A stretch of DNA of 13,754 bases, taken from assembly GCA_937859855.1 (NCBI GenBank), contig CALMAR010000405.1, forward strand, positions 1 to 13,754, read 5' to 3'. This stretch comes from an uncultured Kineosporia sp. (GTDB lineage: Bacteria > Actinomycetota > Actinomycetes > Actinomycetales > Kineosporiaceae). The notes under the pieces are model-generated. The model ran no database searches. It was not told the origin of the DNA and worked only from the letters and a program-made list of their open reading frames with translations. Position numbers and translations under genes: made by a program. Positions 1 to 9,643 of this stretch are shown here, in pieces (the stretch's first letter is position 1; each line of letters begins with the position of its first letter).

Positions 1-438
1 CCCGAGGCCGAGCCCGAAAATCAGCGCCCCCGCCGGGCTGACCTCACCGGTGACCAGCGGGCGGCGGCCGGTCCGGTGCATCCGGGTGTCGATGTCCCGG
101 TCGATGTACATGTTGAGCGTGTTCGCGCAGCCGGCCGCCAGCGACCCGCCGGCCAGGGTGGCCAGCACCAGGCCGAGCGACGGCACCCCGCGATCGGCCA
201 GCACCATGGCCGGGACCGTGGTCACCAGCAGGAGTTCGATGATCCTCGGTTTGGTCAGGGCGATGTACGCCCGCACCGTCCGCGACATCGAGCGCCGCGA
301 ACGGGCACTCTGAACCATCAGTGCGGACTCGGCTTCGGCAACAGGCTTCGAGATCGGCGCGCCCGGCACGACCGGCACGTGTACCGGCGGCGCGGTGATA
401 CCCGGGACCCGGGGCGCGCGGGGTTCGACAGCGGTCAC
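1..438 (-). CDS. ctaB: Protoheme IX farnesyltransferase (heme O synthase), N-terminal part, cut by window edge
   Basis: Membrane prenyltransferase that adds a farnesyl group to heme b to make heme O, the step before heme A for aa3-type cytochrome oxidase. The visible 146 codons show a variable, proline-rich N-terminus, then TKPRI at residues 62-66, a first membrane helix around [14 protein letters not shown], a second around [15 protein letters not shown], and the UbiA-family catalytic motif NMYIDRDID (N109, D113, D117), which binds the prenyl diphosphate through magnesium. The [11 protein letters not shown] stretch follows, then the start of a third helix. The family is usually about 300 residues, so roughly half is present. 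I chose GTG at 438 because GAGGGA lies just upstream (442-447) and because actinobacterial homologues begin with a similar VTAVE sequence. It is divergent from tkt, a neighbour relationship common in actinobacteria. The family call is secure; the exact start is fairly secure. Confidence 0.93.
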   Translation of the reverse strand, partial: MTAVEPRAPRVPGITAPPVHVPVVPGAPISKPVAEAESALMVQSARSRRSMSRTVRAYIALTKPRIIELLLVTTVPAMVLADRGVPSLGLVLATLAGGSLAAGCANTLNMYIDRDIDTRMHRTGRRPLVTGEVSPAGALIFGLGLG

Positions 439-620
439 AGTTCCCTCGGTCCTGATTATCGGTCGGGCCAACTCTAGTGGCCCGGTACTCCAGCCGGGCG
501 GCGGCACCCAGATCGCTCCGATTGGTTTGCCGGGGTCGCAACGGTCACCGCCGACTGGCCGGACCACCCGGCAGACCCCTCGCATTCATGTGTGGCTCGG
601 AAGGCAGAAGAGGCCAACAG

Positions 621-629
621 GGCTAGGCT
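621..629 (+). promoter_or_regulatory. Possible -10 element of the tkt operon
   Basis: GGCTAGGCT contains TAGGCT (624-629), which fits the TANNNT pattern of actinobacterial housekeeping -10 boxes. It lies 85 bases before the tkt GTG. I see no good -35 hexamer 16-18 bases upstream, so this is a weak call. The same 9-mer occurs at almost the same distance upstream of gap on the other strand. Confidence 0.3.
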
Positions 630-651
630 TGATCTTGTGATCTAGCACCGG

Positions 652-673
652 GGCCAGTCGCGTGTCGCTGGCC
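652..673 (+). promoter_or_regulatory. Hairpin in the presumed tkt leader
   Basis: GGCCAG (652-657) and CTGGCC (668-673) are perfect inverted arms around a 10-base loop, and a G-U pair could extend the stem to seven. It sits between the possible -10 element and the tkt ribosome binding site (GAGAGGA, 699-705). It could shape the 5' leader, but there is no sign of a known riboswitch class. Confidence 0.3.
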
Positions 674-714
674 GCCGCTGCAGTCGTTTATGTGCTGCGA
701 GAGGACCCACCGAC

Positions 715-2829
<2,115 letters not shown>

Positions 2830-2916
2830 CCCAGCGCAACCAGCAGTGGCTCCTGCTCCGCACAATGGAACGACTCACCTACTGAGTTAGTCAGCAACTT
2901 ACGGAGGACCAACGCC

Positions 2917-4044
2917 ATGAACACTGCACTCAAGGACCTCAAGGACAATGGTGTCTCGATCTGGCTGGATGACCTGTCCCGCGAACTGCTGGAGGGCGGG
3001 GACCTGCAGCAGCTGATCGACGACAGCGGCGTCGTCGGGGTGACCACCAACCCGACCATCTTCGCCAGTGCACTGGCGAAGGGTGATCGCTACGAGGACC
3101 AGGTCAAGACCTTGGCCGCCCGCGGAGCCGACATCGACACGGCCGTGTTCGAGATCACCACCGACGACGTGCGTTCCGCCTGCGACGTGTTCACCCCCCT
3201 CTACCAGAGCACCGATCACGTCGACGGCCGGGTGTCCATCGAGGTCGACCCCCGGTTGGCGCAGGACATGGAGGGCACCATCACGGCGGCCCGGAAGCTC
3301 TGGTCCACGGTGGACCGGCCGAACGTCCTGATCAAGATCCCGGCAACCAAGGCCGGTCTGCCCGCCATCCGCACCGCGATCGGTGAGGGGATCAGCGTGA
3401 ACGTCACCCTGATCTTCAGCCTGGAGCGCTACCGGGCGGTGATGGAGGCTTACCAGGAAGGCTTGGAGAACGCCAAGGCGGCCGGACTGGACTTGGCCAG
3501 CATCGAGTCGGTGGCCTCCTTCTTCGTCTCCCGGGTGGACACCGAGGTAGACAAGCGCCTGGATGCGATCGGGACGCCGGAAGCCGCGGCCGAGCGGAGC
3601 AAGGCTGGCATCGCCAACGCCCGGCTCGCCTACAAGGCCTACGAAGAGGTCTTTTCCACCGCGCGCTGGCAAGCCCTGGAAGCATCCGGAGCTCGTAAGC
3701 AGCGCCCGCTGTGGGCGTCCACCGGGGTGAAGGACCCCAAGCTGCCCGACACCCTGTACGTGGTGGAACTGTGCGCGCCGAACACGGTCAACACCATGCC
3801 GGGCGCCACCTTGAAGGCTGTCGCCGATCACGGCGAGATCAAGGGCGACCAGGTGACCGGCAGGTACGACGACGCCAGTGGCGTGCTGGACCGGCTCGAG
3901 GGGCTGGGCATCAGCTACGACGACGTGGTCGAGGTGCTGGAGGTGGAGGGCCTGGACAAGTTTGAGAAGAGCTGGGGTGAACTGCTCGGCACGGTCACCG
4001 ATGAACTGGAGCGCGCCAAGGCCGCCCAGTCCCCGGAGTCATGA
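2917..4044 (+). CDS. tal: Transaldolase
   Basis: Class I aldolase-type enzyme that transfers a dihydroxyacetone unit between sedoheptulose-7-P and glyceraldehyde-3-P, giving erythrose-4-P and fructose-6-P. The 375-residue length is typical of the longer actinobacterial form. Seen in order: [10 protein letters not shown] (14-23), VTTNPTIF (42-49), [10 protein letters not shown] (106-115), the Schiff-base lysine K140 in [16 protein letters not shown] (161-168), PLWASTGVK (264-272) and NTMPG (292-296). The ATG at 2917 follows GGAGGA (2903-2908) with an 8-base spacer, the strongest ribosome binding site in the operon. Its stop codon overlaps the pgi start by four bases (ATGA, 4041-4044), so the two are probably translationally coupled. 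Its product fructose-6-P is the substrate of that downstream isomerase. Confidence 0.98.
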   Translation: MNTALKDLKDNGVSIWLDDLSRELLEGGDLQQLIDDSGVVGVTTNPTIFASALAKGDRYEDQVKTLAARGADIDTAVFEITTDDVRSACDVFTPLYQSTDHVDGRVSIEVDPRLAQDMEGTITAARKLWSTVDRPNVLIKIPATKAGLPAIRTAIGEGISVNVTLIFSLERYRAVMEAYQEGLENAKAAGLDLASIESVASFFVSRVDTEVDKRLDAIGTPEAAAERSKAGIANARLAYKAYEEVFSTARWQALEASGARKQRPLWASTGVKDPKLPDTLYVVELCAPNTVNTMPGATLKAVADHGEIKGDQVTGRYDDASGVLDRLEGLGISYDDVVEVLEVEGLDKFEKSWGELLGTVTDELERAKAAQSPES

Positions 4045-5741
4045 TCGATTCGGGTATCGACTCCGATCTATGGCCTGCTGACGACGCGGTCGCCGGGGTG
4101 TTGGTCACCGTCGCCGGTGCGGACGCCATCCGCGCCCTTGATCTACACCTCTCCGGTCTGGTGGACGACGGTGTCGCCAGCCGGATCGCGGCCGGTGATC
4201 CCACCTTGTGGGGCCAGGCCGCTGAGCCCGAAGCAGCGGGCCGGCTGGGCTGGCCCCGGCTGGCCGAAACATCGCGGCCATTGGTGCATCCGATCCACAA
4301 GCTGCGCGAGGAACTGGCCGCCGAGGGCGTCGATCGGGTGGTCCTGTGCGGAATGGGCGGGTCGTCGCTAGCGGCCCAGGTGATCGCGGACAGCGCCGGA
4401 GTGCCCTTGACCGTGCTCGACGGCACCGATCCCGGTCAGGTGCGCGCCGCCGCCAGCGATCTTGGGCGGACGGTCGTCGTGGTCTCCAGCAAGTCCGGTT
4501 CAACGATTGAAACCGATTGTCAGCGAATGTTTTTCGAACAGGCCTTCGCTGACGCCGGAATAACGGCCCGGGATCGGATCATCGTTGTGACCGATCCGGG
4601 TTCTTCGCTGGAACAGGCTTCCCAGCAAGCCGGGTACCGGGCCGTGTTCGACGCCGATGCGACTGTGGGTGGCCGGTTCTCTGCGCTCAGCGCGTTCGGG
4701 CTGGTTCCGGCCGGGCTGGCCGGTGCTGACATCGCCGCGTTGCTGGACGAGGCGTCAGCGGTGAGTGACCTGCTCGCCGATGATTCCGACGCCAACCCGG
4801 CTCTGATCCTGGCGGCGGCGCTGGGTGGCACCGGTCAACCCGAGGATCCGCGAAACGGCCTGCGGAACAAGGTGATCCTTCACGATCTCGGCTGCGGCAT
4901 GCCGGGCTTCCTGGACTGGGCCGAGCAGTTGATCGCCGAATCGACCGGCAAGGACGGCACCGGCCTGCTCCCGGTGGTGCTCTGCGGTCCCAGCTCCCCC
5001 GAACTGACCTCCGGCGCCGATGATCTGTTCCAGATCAACCTACTGCCGCCGGGTGCGGAGGGGCCGGTTGCGGCGCAGGCCGATCTGGGTGCGCTAGCCA
5101 GCGTCGCCGGTCCGCTGGGTGCGCAGTTCCTGCTCTGGGAATACGCGGTCGCGGTGGCCGGTCGACTGCTGGGTATCAATCCGTTCGACCAGCCGGACGT
5201 GGAGCGGGCCAAGGTAGCCGCCCGGAAGCAGCTGGACGCTCAGCCGGATCCGGATCCGGCTGACGCCATCGACGGTGAGGTCGAGATCCGGGCCACCGCT
5301 GGGCTGCTGACCCAGCAGCCCGCCACGGTGGCCGAGGCGATCACCGCCCTGCTGGCTCAGCTGCCTGATCGGGGTTATCTCGCCATGATGGCGTATCTGG
5401 ACCGGGAGACTGATTTCCGGCTGACGGCGATCCGAGACGTCCTGGCCCGCCGGACCGGCCGGCCGGTGACCTTCGGCTGGGGGCCGCGGTGCCTGCACTC
5501 GACCGGGCAGTTCCACCAAGGTGGCCCACCGGAGGGGGCCTATCTGCAGATCACAGCATCCAGCGAGGCCGACCTGGCGATACCCGGGCGCCCGTTCAGC
5601 TTCGGGCAGCTGATCGCCGCTCAGGCCGCAGGCGACGCCGCTGTACTGGCCGAACTGGCCCGTCCCGTCCTGCGTCTTCACCTGACCAGCCGAGTCGCGG
5701 GCTTGGATCAGCTGATCGACGTCCTAAGCTCCGAACAATGA
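4041..5741 (+). CDS. pgi: Glucose-6-phosphate isomerase (SIS-domain type)
   Basis: Interconverts fructose-6-phosphate and glucose-6-phosphate. The 566-residue protein has two sugar-isomerase (SIS) domains: CGMGGSSL (103-110), [10 protein letters not shown] (149-158) for phosphate binding, [13 protein letters not shown] (209-221), then [16 protein letters not shown] (293-308) with E300, and [13 protein letters not shown] (379-391), matching the NxFDQxGVExGK region of known enzymes. A long C-terminal part carries [15 protein letters not shown] (485-499), a sequence I associate with the isomerase half of bifunctional transaldolase/glucose-6-P isomerase proteins rather than the E. coli enzyme. 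The ATG at 4041 overlaps the tal stop. Its only GGAG lies two bases before the start, too close, so initiation probably relies on coupling to tal. Mycobacterial versions of this operon lack pgi here. The function is well supported; the subfamily relation is inferred. Confidence 0.94.
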   Translation: MIDSGIDSDLWPADDAVAGVLVTVAGADAIRALDLHLSGLVDDGVASRIAAGDPTLWGQAAEPEAAGRLGWPRLAETSRPLVHPIHKLREELAAEGVDRVVLCGMGGSSLAAQVIADSAGVPLTVLDGTDPGQVRAAASDLGRTVVVVSSKSGSTIETDCQRMFFEQAFADAGITARDRIIVVTDPGSSLEQASQQAGYRAVFDADATVGGRFSALSAFGLVPAGLAGADIAALLDEASAVSDLLADDSDANPALILAAALGGTGQPEDPRNGLRNKVILHDLGCGMPGFLDWAEQLIAESTGKDGTGLLPVVLCGPSSPELTSGADDLFQINLLPPGAEGPVAAQADLGALASVAGPLGAQFLLWEYAVAVAGRLLGINPFDQPDVERAKVAARKQLDAQPDPDPADAIDGEVEIRATAGLLTQQPATVAEAITALLAQLPDRGYLAMMAYLDRETDFRLTAIRDVLARRTGRPVTFGWGPRCLHSTGQFHQGGPPEGAYLQITASSEADLAIPGRPFSFGQLIAAQAAGDAAVLAELARPVLRLHLTSRVAGLDQLIDVLSSEQ

Positions 5742-5793
5742 GGTGGCGCGGGTCGCCTTCCGTGTCCCGCCCGGTCCGAAGGAGCGCCCGGCT

Positions 5794-7335
5794 GTGAACC
5801 CCACTCGCGTGACCCGGGACTCCAATCCGTTGCGGGACCCGAGAGATCGCCGGCTGCCCCGGATCGCCGGTCCCTGCGGTCTGGTCCTGTTCGGCGTCAC
5901 TGGTGACCTGGCGCGCAAGAAGCTGATGCCCGCGGTCTATGACCTGGCCAACCGGGGACTGCTGCCACCGGGTTTCGCCCTGGTCGGATTCGCCCGGCGG
6001 GACTGGGCCACCGAGGATTTCGCCCAAGTGGTCAAGGATGCTGTCCAGGAGCATGCCCGGACGCCGTTCCGGGAGACCGTGTGGCGCCAGCTGTCCGAGG
6101 GCTTCCGCTTCGTGCAGGGCACTTTCGACGACGACGACGCCTTCGACCAGTTGGCCGACACCGTCGAAGATCTGGACCGAGTTCGTGGCACCGGCGGAAA
6201 TCACGCCTTTTACCTGTCGATCCCGCCGGGTGCGTTCCCGGTGGTTACCAAACAGCTTGCGCGATCTGGGCTTTCGGCCCAGAACGGCGATCAGTGGCGC
6301 CGGGTCGTGATCGAGAAACCGTTCGGACACGATCTGAAATCGGCCCGAGAGCTTAATGACGTGGTGGAAGCGGTGTTTCCGCAGGACTGCGTGTTCCGGA
6401 TCGACCACTACCTGGGCAAGGAGACAGTACAGAACATGCTGGCGCTGCGATTCGCCAACCAGCTGTTCGAGCCGATCTGGAATGCCAACTATGTCGACCA
6501 TGTGCAGATCACGATGGCGGAGGACATCGGCATCGGGGGCCGCGCAGGCTATTACGACGGAATCGGCGCCGCCCGGGATGTGATCCAGAACCACCTCCTG
6601 CAACTACTGGCGCTGACCGCGATGGAAGAACCGATCACCTTCGATGCTCGAGAGCTGAGAGCTGAGAAGCAGAAAGTGCTTTCGGCCGTGCGGCTCCCCC
6701 GAGACCTGGGCCGGCACACGGCTCGGGGCCAGTACGCCAAGGGCTGGCAGGGCAGTGAGCCGGTGATCGGCTACCTGCAGGAGGAGGGGATCCCGGCGTC
6801 GTCCCGCACCGAGACCTTCGCCGCGATCCGGGTGGACATCGACACCCGGCGCTGGGCCGGAGTGCCGTTCTACCTGCGGACCGGCAAGCGGCTGGGCCGC
6901 CGGGTGACCGAGATCGCCGTGGTGTTCCAGCGGGCACCCCATCTGCCCTTCGACAACACCGCCACCGAGGAGCTGGGGCAGAACGCGCTGGTGATCCGGA
7001 TTCAGCCGGACGAGGGAGTGACCATCCGGTTCGGCTCGAAGGTGCCCGGCACGTCGATGGAGGTCCGGGACGTGAACATGGACTTCGGCTACGGGCACGC
7101 GTTCACCGAGTCCAGCCCGGAGGCTTACGAGCGGCTGATCCTGGATGTGTTACTGGGCGATCCGCCGCTGTTCCCCCGCCATGAGGAGGTCGAGTTGTCC
7201 TGGCGGATCCTCGACCCGATCACTGCCTACTGGGCCACCCAAGGCCAGCCCGAGTCCTACGAATCGGGTAACTGGGGACCGCCCTCGGCCGAGGCGATGA
7301 TGGCCCGGGACGGGCGGACCTGGAGGCGGCCATGA
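5794..7335 (+). CDS. zwf: Glucose-6-phosphate 1-dehydrogenase
   Basis: Oxidises glucose-6-P to 6-phosphogluconolactone with reduction of NADP, the committed NADPH-producing step of the oxidative pentose phosphate pathway. With GTG at 5794 the protein is 513 residues, the normal family length. Motifs: nucleotide-binding FGVTGDLARKK (33-43), EKPFGHD (174-180), RIDHYLGKE (202-210) with the catalytic histidine H205, and later YLRTGKRLGRR and PGTSMEVRDV stretches typical of the actinobacterial enzyme. The reading frame stays open back to a GTG at 5743, one base after the pgi stop. I prefer 5794 because AAGGAG (5779-5784) precedes it by nine bases and because homologues start near the NPLRDPRDRRLPRIAGP segment. 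The stop overlaps the opcA start by four bases (ATGA), fitting joint production of the enzyme and its assembly factor. Confidence 0.97.
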   Translation: MNPTRVTRDSNPLRDPRDRRLPRIAGPCGLVLFGVTGDLARKKLMPAVYDLANRGLLPPGFALVGFARRDWATEDFAQVVKDAVQEHARTPFRETVWRQLSEGFRFVQGTFDDDDAFDQLADTVEDLDRVRGTGGNHAFYLSIPPGAFPVVTKQLARSGLSAQNGDQWRRVVIEKPFGHDLKSARELNDVVEAVFPQDCVFRIDHYLGKETVQNMLALRFANQLFEPIWNANYVDHVQITMAEDIGIGGRAGYYDGIGAARDVIQNHLLQLLALTAMEEPITFDARELRAEKQKVLSAVRLPRDLGRHTARGQYAKGWQGSEPVIGYLQEEGIPASSRTETFAAIRVDIDTRRWAGVPFYLRTGKRLGRRVTEIAVVFQRAPHLPFDNTATEELGQNALVIRIQPDEGVTIRFGSKVPGTSMEVRDVNMDFGYGHAFTESSPEAYERLILDVLLGDPPLFPRHEEVELSWRILDPITAYWATQGQPESYESGNWGPPSAEAMMARDGRTWRRP

Positions 7336-8357
7336 TCATCGATCTGCCCAGCACCACCACCAACGCGATCAGCCATCGGATCGTGGACCTGCGCGGTGAC
7401 AGCGGTGCGCTGGCGCTGAGCCGGGTCCTCACCCTGGTGACCGTCAGCGACGAGAGCCACGTCGACGACGCGATCGGCGTCAGCAACGCCGCCAGCCGTG
7501 AGCATCCCTGCCGGGTGCTGGCGCTGGCGATCGGTAATCGGCGCGGATCCAGCCGGCTGGACGCGCAGATCCGGGTGGGCGGCGACGCCGGGGCCAGCGA
7601 GGTGATCGTGCTGCGGCTGTACGGCCCGCTGGCCGCGCACGGCGAGAGCCTGATCGTGCCGTTGTTGCTGCCGGACGCGCCGATCGTGGTCTGGTGGCCG
7701 CGGGAGGCCCCGGATTCACCGGCCGCGGATCCGATTGGCCAGATGGCTCAACGCCGGATCACCGATGCATCGTTCGCCCGTAATCCGGTCCGGGCCATCA
7801 AGGCCCAGGCCGCGACCAGCAGGCCCGGCGACACCGATCTGGCCTGGAGCCGGCTGACCCGCTGGCGAGCGCTGCTGGCGGCGGCCCTGGATCAGCCTCC
7901 GTACGAGCCGATCCGGACGGCGACCGTCGCCGGCGCGCCGGACAGTCCGAGTGCTGAACTGCTGGCCGGCTGGCTGGCGCTGGCGTTGCACTGCCCGGTC
8001 CAGCGCAAGCGCACCGCCGCCGGGTCCGGGATCACCGGCGTCAGCCTGGTCCGCGAGTCCGGCACCGTGAGCCTGGACCGGCCGGACGGGAACGTGGCCA
8101 CCCTGAGCCAGCCCGGCCAGCCGGTACGGCGGATCGCCATGCCCCGGCGCGGGGACGAGGACTGCCTGACCGAGGAACTGCGCCGCCTGGACCCGGACGA
8201 GTTGTTCGGCGACGTGCTGACCAAGGGGCTGGCCCTGCTGGACCCAGCCAAGACCGCCGCCAAGACAACCAAGCGGGCAGTCAAGCCCTCAGCCAAGTCA
8301 GCCAAGTCAGCCAAGTCAGCTGCCCCCTCGGCCACGAAGGCAGGAATCCGATCATGA
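7332..8357 (+). CDS. opcA: Glucose-6-phosphate dehydrogenase assembly/activator protein OpcA
   Basis: OpcA supports assembly or activity of glucose-6-P dehydrogenase. It is known from cyanobacteria and actinobacteria and is normally encoded next to zwf. The 341 residues show the family pattern: an N-terminal part with HPCRVLAL (58-65), SLIVPLLLPDAPIVVWWP (106-123), RRITDASF (141-148), and DLAWSRLTRWRALLAAAL (169-186), followed by a C-terminal domain ending near LFGDVLTKGLALLDP (291-305). After residue 305 a 36-residue tail contains eight lysines, two arginines and no acidic residue, with repeated A-K-S units. It looks disordered and added on. The ATG at 7332 overlaps the zwf stop, and GGAGG (7322-7326) gives a good five-base spacing. 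Its stop overlaps the pgl ATG. Cysteines C60, C221 and C278 are present; whether any is redox-active is unknown. Confidence 0.93.
   Translation: MIIDLPSTTTNAISHRIVDLRGDSGALALSRVLTLVTVSDESHVDDAIGVSNAASREHPCRVLALAIGNRRGSSRLDAQIRVGGDAGASEVIVLRLYGPLAAHGESLIVPLLLPDAPIVVWWPREAPDSPAADPIGQMAQRRITDASFARNPVRAIKAQAATSRPGDTDLAWSRLTRWRALLAAALDQPPYEPIRTATVAGAPDSPSAELLAGWLALALHCPVQRKRTAAGSGITGVSLVRESGTVSLDRPDGNVATLSQPGQPVRRIAMPRRGDEDCLTEELRRLDPDELFGDVLTKGLALLDPAKTAAKTTKRAVKPSAKSAKSAKSAAPSATKAGIRS
8289..8320 (+). repeat. 9-bp tandem repeat in the opcA tail
   Basis: The unit TCAGCCAAG occurs three times in a row from 8289, followed by the first five bases of a fourth copy. It encodes the repeated serine-alanine-lysine triplets of the OpcA tail. 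Because the unit is a multiple of three, gain or loss of copies would change tail length without breaking the frame. Confidence 0.9.
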
Positions 8358-9115
8358 CCGAACCCCAGGTAGTGGTGGTTCCCAGTCCGCCCCTGCTCGC
8401 CGAAACCGTTGCCGCCCGGACCATCACGGCCCTGCTGGACGCTCAGGCCAGCCGCGGCACCGCGCACCTGGTGCTGACCGGCGGCACGATCGGCATCGCC
8501 ACGCTGGCCGCGCTGGCCAAGGCGCCCGGGCGGGATGCGGTGGACTGGCCGAACGTGCACATCTGGTGGGGCGACGAGCGGTTCCTGCCGGCCGATGACG
8601 ACGAACGCAATGAGAAACAGGCCCGGGAGGCGTTGCTCGACGCGCTAACTCTGGACCCGGAAAAGGTGCATCCGATGCCCCCCAGCGGCGGCGACTTCGA
8701 TGACGACGTGGAGTCTGCGGCCGCGGATCAGGCCCGCGAGCTGGCCGATCACGCGGACGGCGACGGAATCTCACCGGCCTTCGACGTTCTGATGCTCGGC
8801 GTGGGGCCGGACGGGCACATCGCCTCGTTGTTCCCCGGCCTGGCCGGGATCACAGTCACCAACGAGAGCGCGATCGGAGTGACCCATTCACCCAAACCAC
8901 CGCCGACGCGGATCTCGATGACACTGCCGGTTCTCTGCGCGGCCCGCCAGGTCTGGCTGGTGGCCTCGGGTTCTGGTAAGGCTGAGGCCGTGGCGGCTGC
9001 TCTGACTGCGGACCTTCCGCCCGGTCAGGAGCGGCTGCCCGCTGGCCAGGTGCGTGGCACCGAGGCCACCCTCTGGCTGCTCGACCGAGACGCCGCTGCC
9101 CGCATCCAGCACTGA
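8354..9115 (+). CDS. pgl: 6-phosphogluconolactonase
   Basis: Hydrolyses 6-phosphogluconolactone, the product of Zwf, to 6-phosphogluconate. The 253 residues are the normal size of the DevB/SOL family of the NagB superfamily. Visible: VLTGGTIG (40-47), HIWWGDERFLP (69-79), FDVLMLGVGPDGHIASLFPG (143-162) with the active-site D/H pair in GPDGH, the phosphate-binding region RISMTLP (186-192), and SGSGKAEAV (205-213). The ATG at 8354 shares four bases with the opcA stop. GCAGGA (8340-8345) lies eight bases upstream, inside the end of opcA. It is the last gene of the rightward operon. A strong nested hairpin follows immediately, before the convergent rbpA. In many actinobacteria this gene is annotated devB. 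Confidence 0.96.
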   Translation: MTEPQVVVVPSPPLLAETVAARTITALLDAQASRGTAHLVLTGGTIGIATLAALAKAPGRDAVDWPNVHIWWGDERFLPADDDERNEKQAREALLDALTLDPEKVHPMPPSGGDFDDDVESAAADQARELADHADGDGISPAFDVLMLGVGPDGHIASLFPGLAGITVTNESAIGVTHSPKPPPTRISMTLPVLCAARQVWLVASGSGKAEAVAAALTADLPPGQERLPAGQVRGTEATLWLLDRDAAARIQH

Positions 9116-9116
9116 C

Positions 9117-9203
9117 GGCCGACCAGCCAGTGCGGGCATGTCTGTCGTGATGCGTCCGGCGAGCCGGCTCACAACTGCCCGCACTCACCGTGGCGGGTCG
9201 GCC
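9117..9203. terminator. Large nested inverted repeat, probable two-way terminator between pgl and rbpA
   Basis: Outer arms GGCCGACC (9117-9124) and GGTCGGCC (9196-9203) are perfect 8-bp complements. Inside them AGTGCGGGCA (9129-9138) and TGCCCGCACT (9176-9185) are perfect 10-bp complements. The 37-base centre holds a further GTGA/TCAC pair (9147-9150 and 9169-9172) around CCGG-CGAG-CCGG. The structure starts one base after the pgl stop and ends nine bases before the rbpA stop on the other strand, so it can act on both transcripts. There is no U-tract, which is common for high-GC actinobacterial terminators. Confidence 0.75.
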
Positions 9204-9212
9204 CTAGGCGGC

Positions 9213-9563
9213 TTAGCGGATGATCTTGCGGGCACGCAGGGAGGCTAGGGCCTCGTTCAGGATGGCCTGGCCATCGGCGTCGCTGCGCCGTTCCTTCACG
9301 TACGCCAGGTGGGTCTTGTAGGGCTCGTTCCGAGGCGGGGACGGCGGCATCAGCTGGTCCTGACCGGCCGGGAACCCGCAGCGCGGGCAGTCCCAGGTGT
9401 CCGGCGGCTGCACCCCGGCTTCCTCGGAGAAGCTGGGGTTGGTCTCGTGCCCATTCGCGCACCAGTAGGAGACCCGGAACCGGGGAGCGGTGTCGCCACG
9501 CTCAGCCTCCCCCATCGGTCCGGCTCCAACTCGGCTGCCGCGAATCGCGTTGCCACTGGCCAC
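9213..9563 (-). CDS. rbpA: RNA polymerase-binding protein RbpA
   Basis: Actinobacterial transcription activator that binds RNA polymerase and group 1/2 sigma factors, stabilises open complexes, and in some species raises rifampicin tolerance. The 116-residue protein begins with the conserved basic N-terminal tail ASGNAIRGSRVGAGPMGEAERG, here residues 2-23. It then has a zinc-ribbon type core with WC-x3-H (C35, H39) and WDCPRCGFP (C59, C62), and the C-terminal sigma-interacting region EPYKTHLAYVKERR onward (80-93). The GTG at 9563 is chosen because AAGGAGG lies seven bases upstream (9571-9577 on the plus strand) and family members start exactly here; the open frame farther upstream is not conserved. 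It follows secG in the same direction but is separated from it by 80 bases containing a hairpin. I could not find a TANNNT -10 box there (the gap has no TA step on the coding strand) nor a SigR-type GGAAT element. Confidence 0.97.
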   Translation of the reverse strand: MASGNAIRGSRVGAGPMGEAERGDTAPRFRVSYWCANGHETNPSFSEEAGVQPPDTWDCPRCGFPAGQDQLMPPSPPRNEPYKTHLAYVKERRSDADGQAILNEALASLRARKIIR

Positions 9564-9623
9564 CGTGCGTCCTCCTTGGTCTGAGCGAATCGTGCGGATC
9601 GTCGACGAGATCACGCCAGGGCA

Positions 9624-9639
9624 GGGCCGGAACCGGCCC
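9624..9639 (-). terminator. GC-rich hairpin just downstream of secG
   Basis: GGGCCGG-AA-CCGGCCC is a perfect 7-bp inverted repeat with a two-base centre (in practice six pairs and a four-base loop). It begins five bases after the secG stop on the minus strand. No U-tract follows. The position suggests a terminator or attenuator at the end of the gap-pgk-tpiA-secG unit, before rbpA. Confidence 0.55.
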
Positions 9640-9643
9640 GGGG

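Noticed and set aside
455..460. GATAAT on the minus strand upstream of ctaB as a -10 box.
   Set aside because: It lies only about 17 bases before the GTG, so the message would start inside or at the ribosome binding site, and no -35 is present at 16-18 bases.
2830..2916. Short inverted repeats (AGCAG/CTGCT and ACTCA/TGAGT) in the tkt-tal gap as a terminator or promoter.
   Set aside because: The arms are only 5 bp, with no U-tract and no convincing -10/-35 pair. tal is most simply read from the tkt transcript.
2899..3831. Long minus-strand open frame of 310 codons antisense to tal.
   Set aside because: It mirrors the strong third-position G/C bias of tal, has no recognisable domain, and covers a gene with full catalytic motifs. 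It is a shadow frame.
5596..6603. Long minus-strand open frame of 335 codons across the pgi-zwf junction.
   Set aside because: It is antisense to two clearly real genes, with low-complexity composition and no family resemblance. It is a shadow frame of high-GC DNA.
6651..6664. Direct repeat AGAGCTG twice within zwf.
   Set aside because: Two 7-base copies inside a conserved coding region are likely chance. The frame is intact and the encoded residues are ordinary.
9564..9614. Longer rbpA start at 9614, adding 17 residues.
   Set aside because: An excellent AAGGAGG stands seven bases before the GTG at 9563, and RbpA proteins begin at that ASGNAIRGSRVG sequence.
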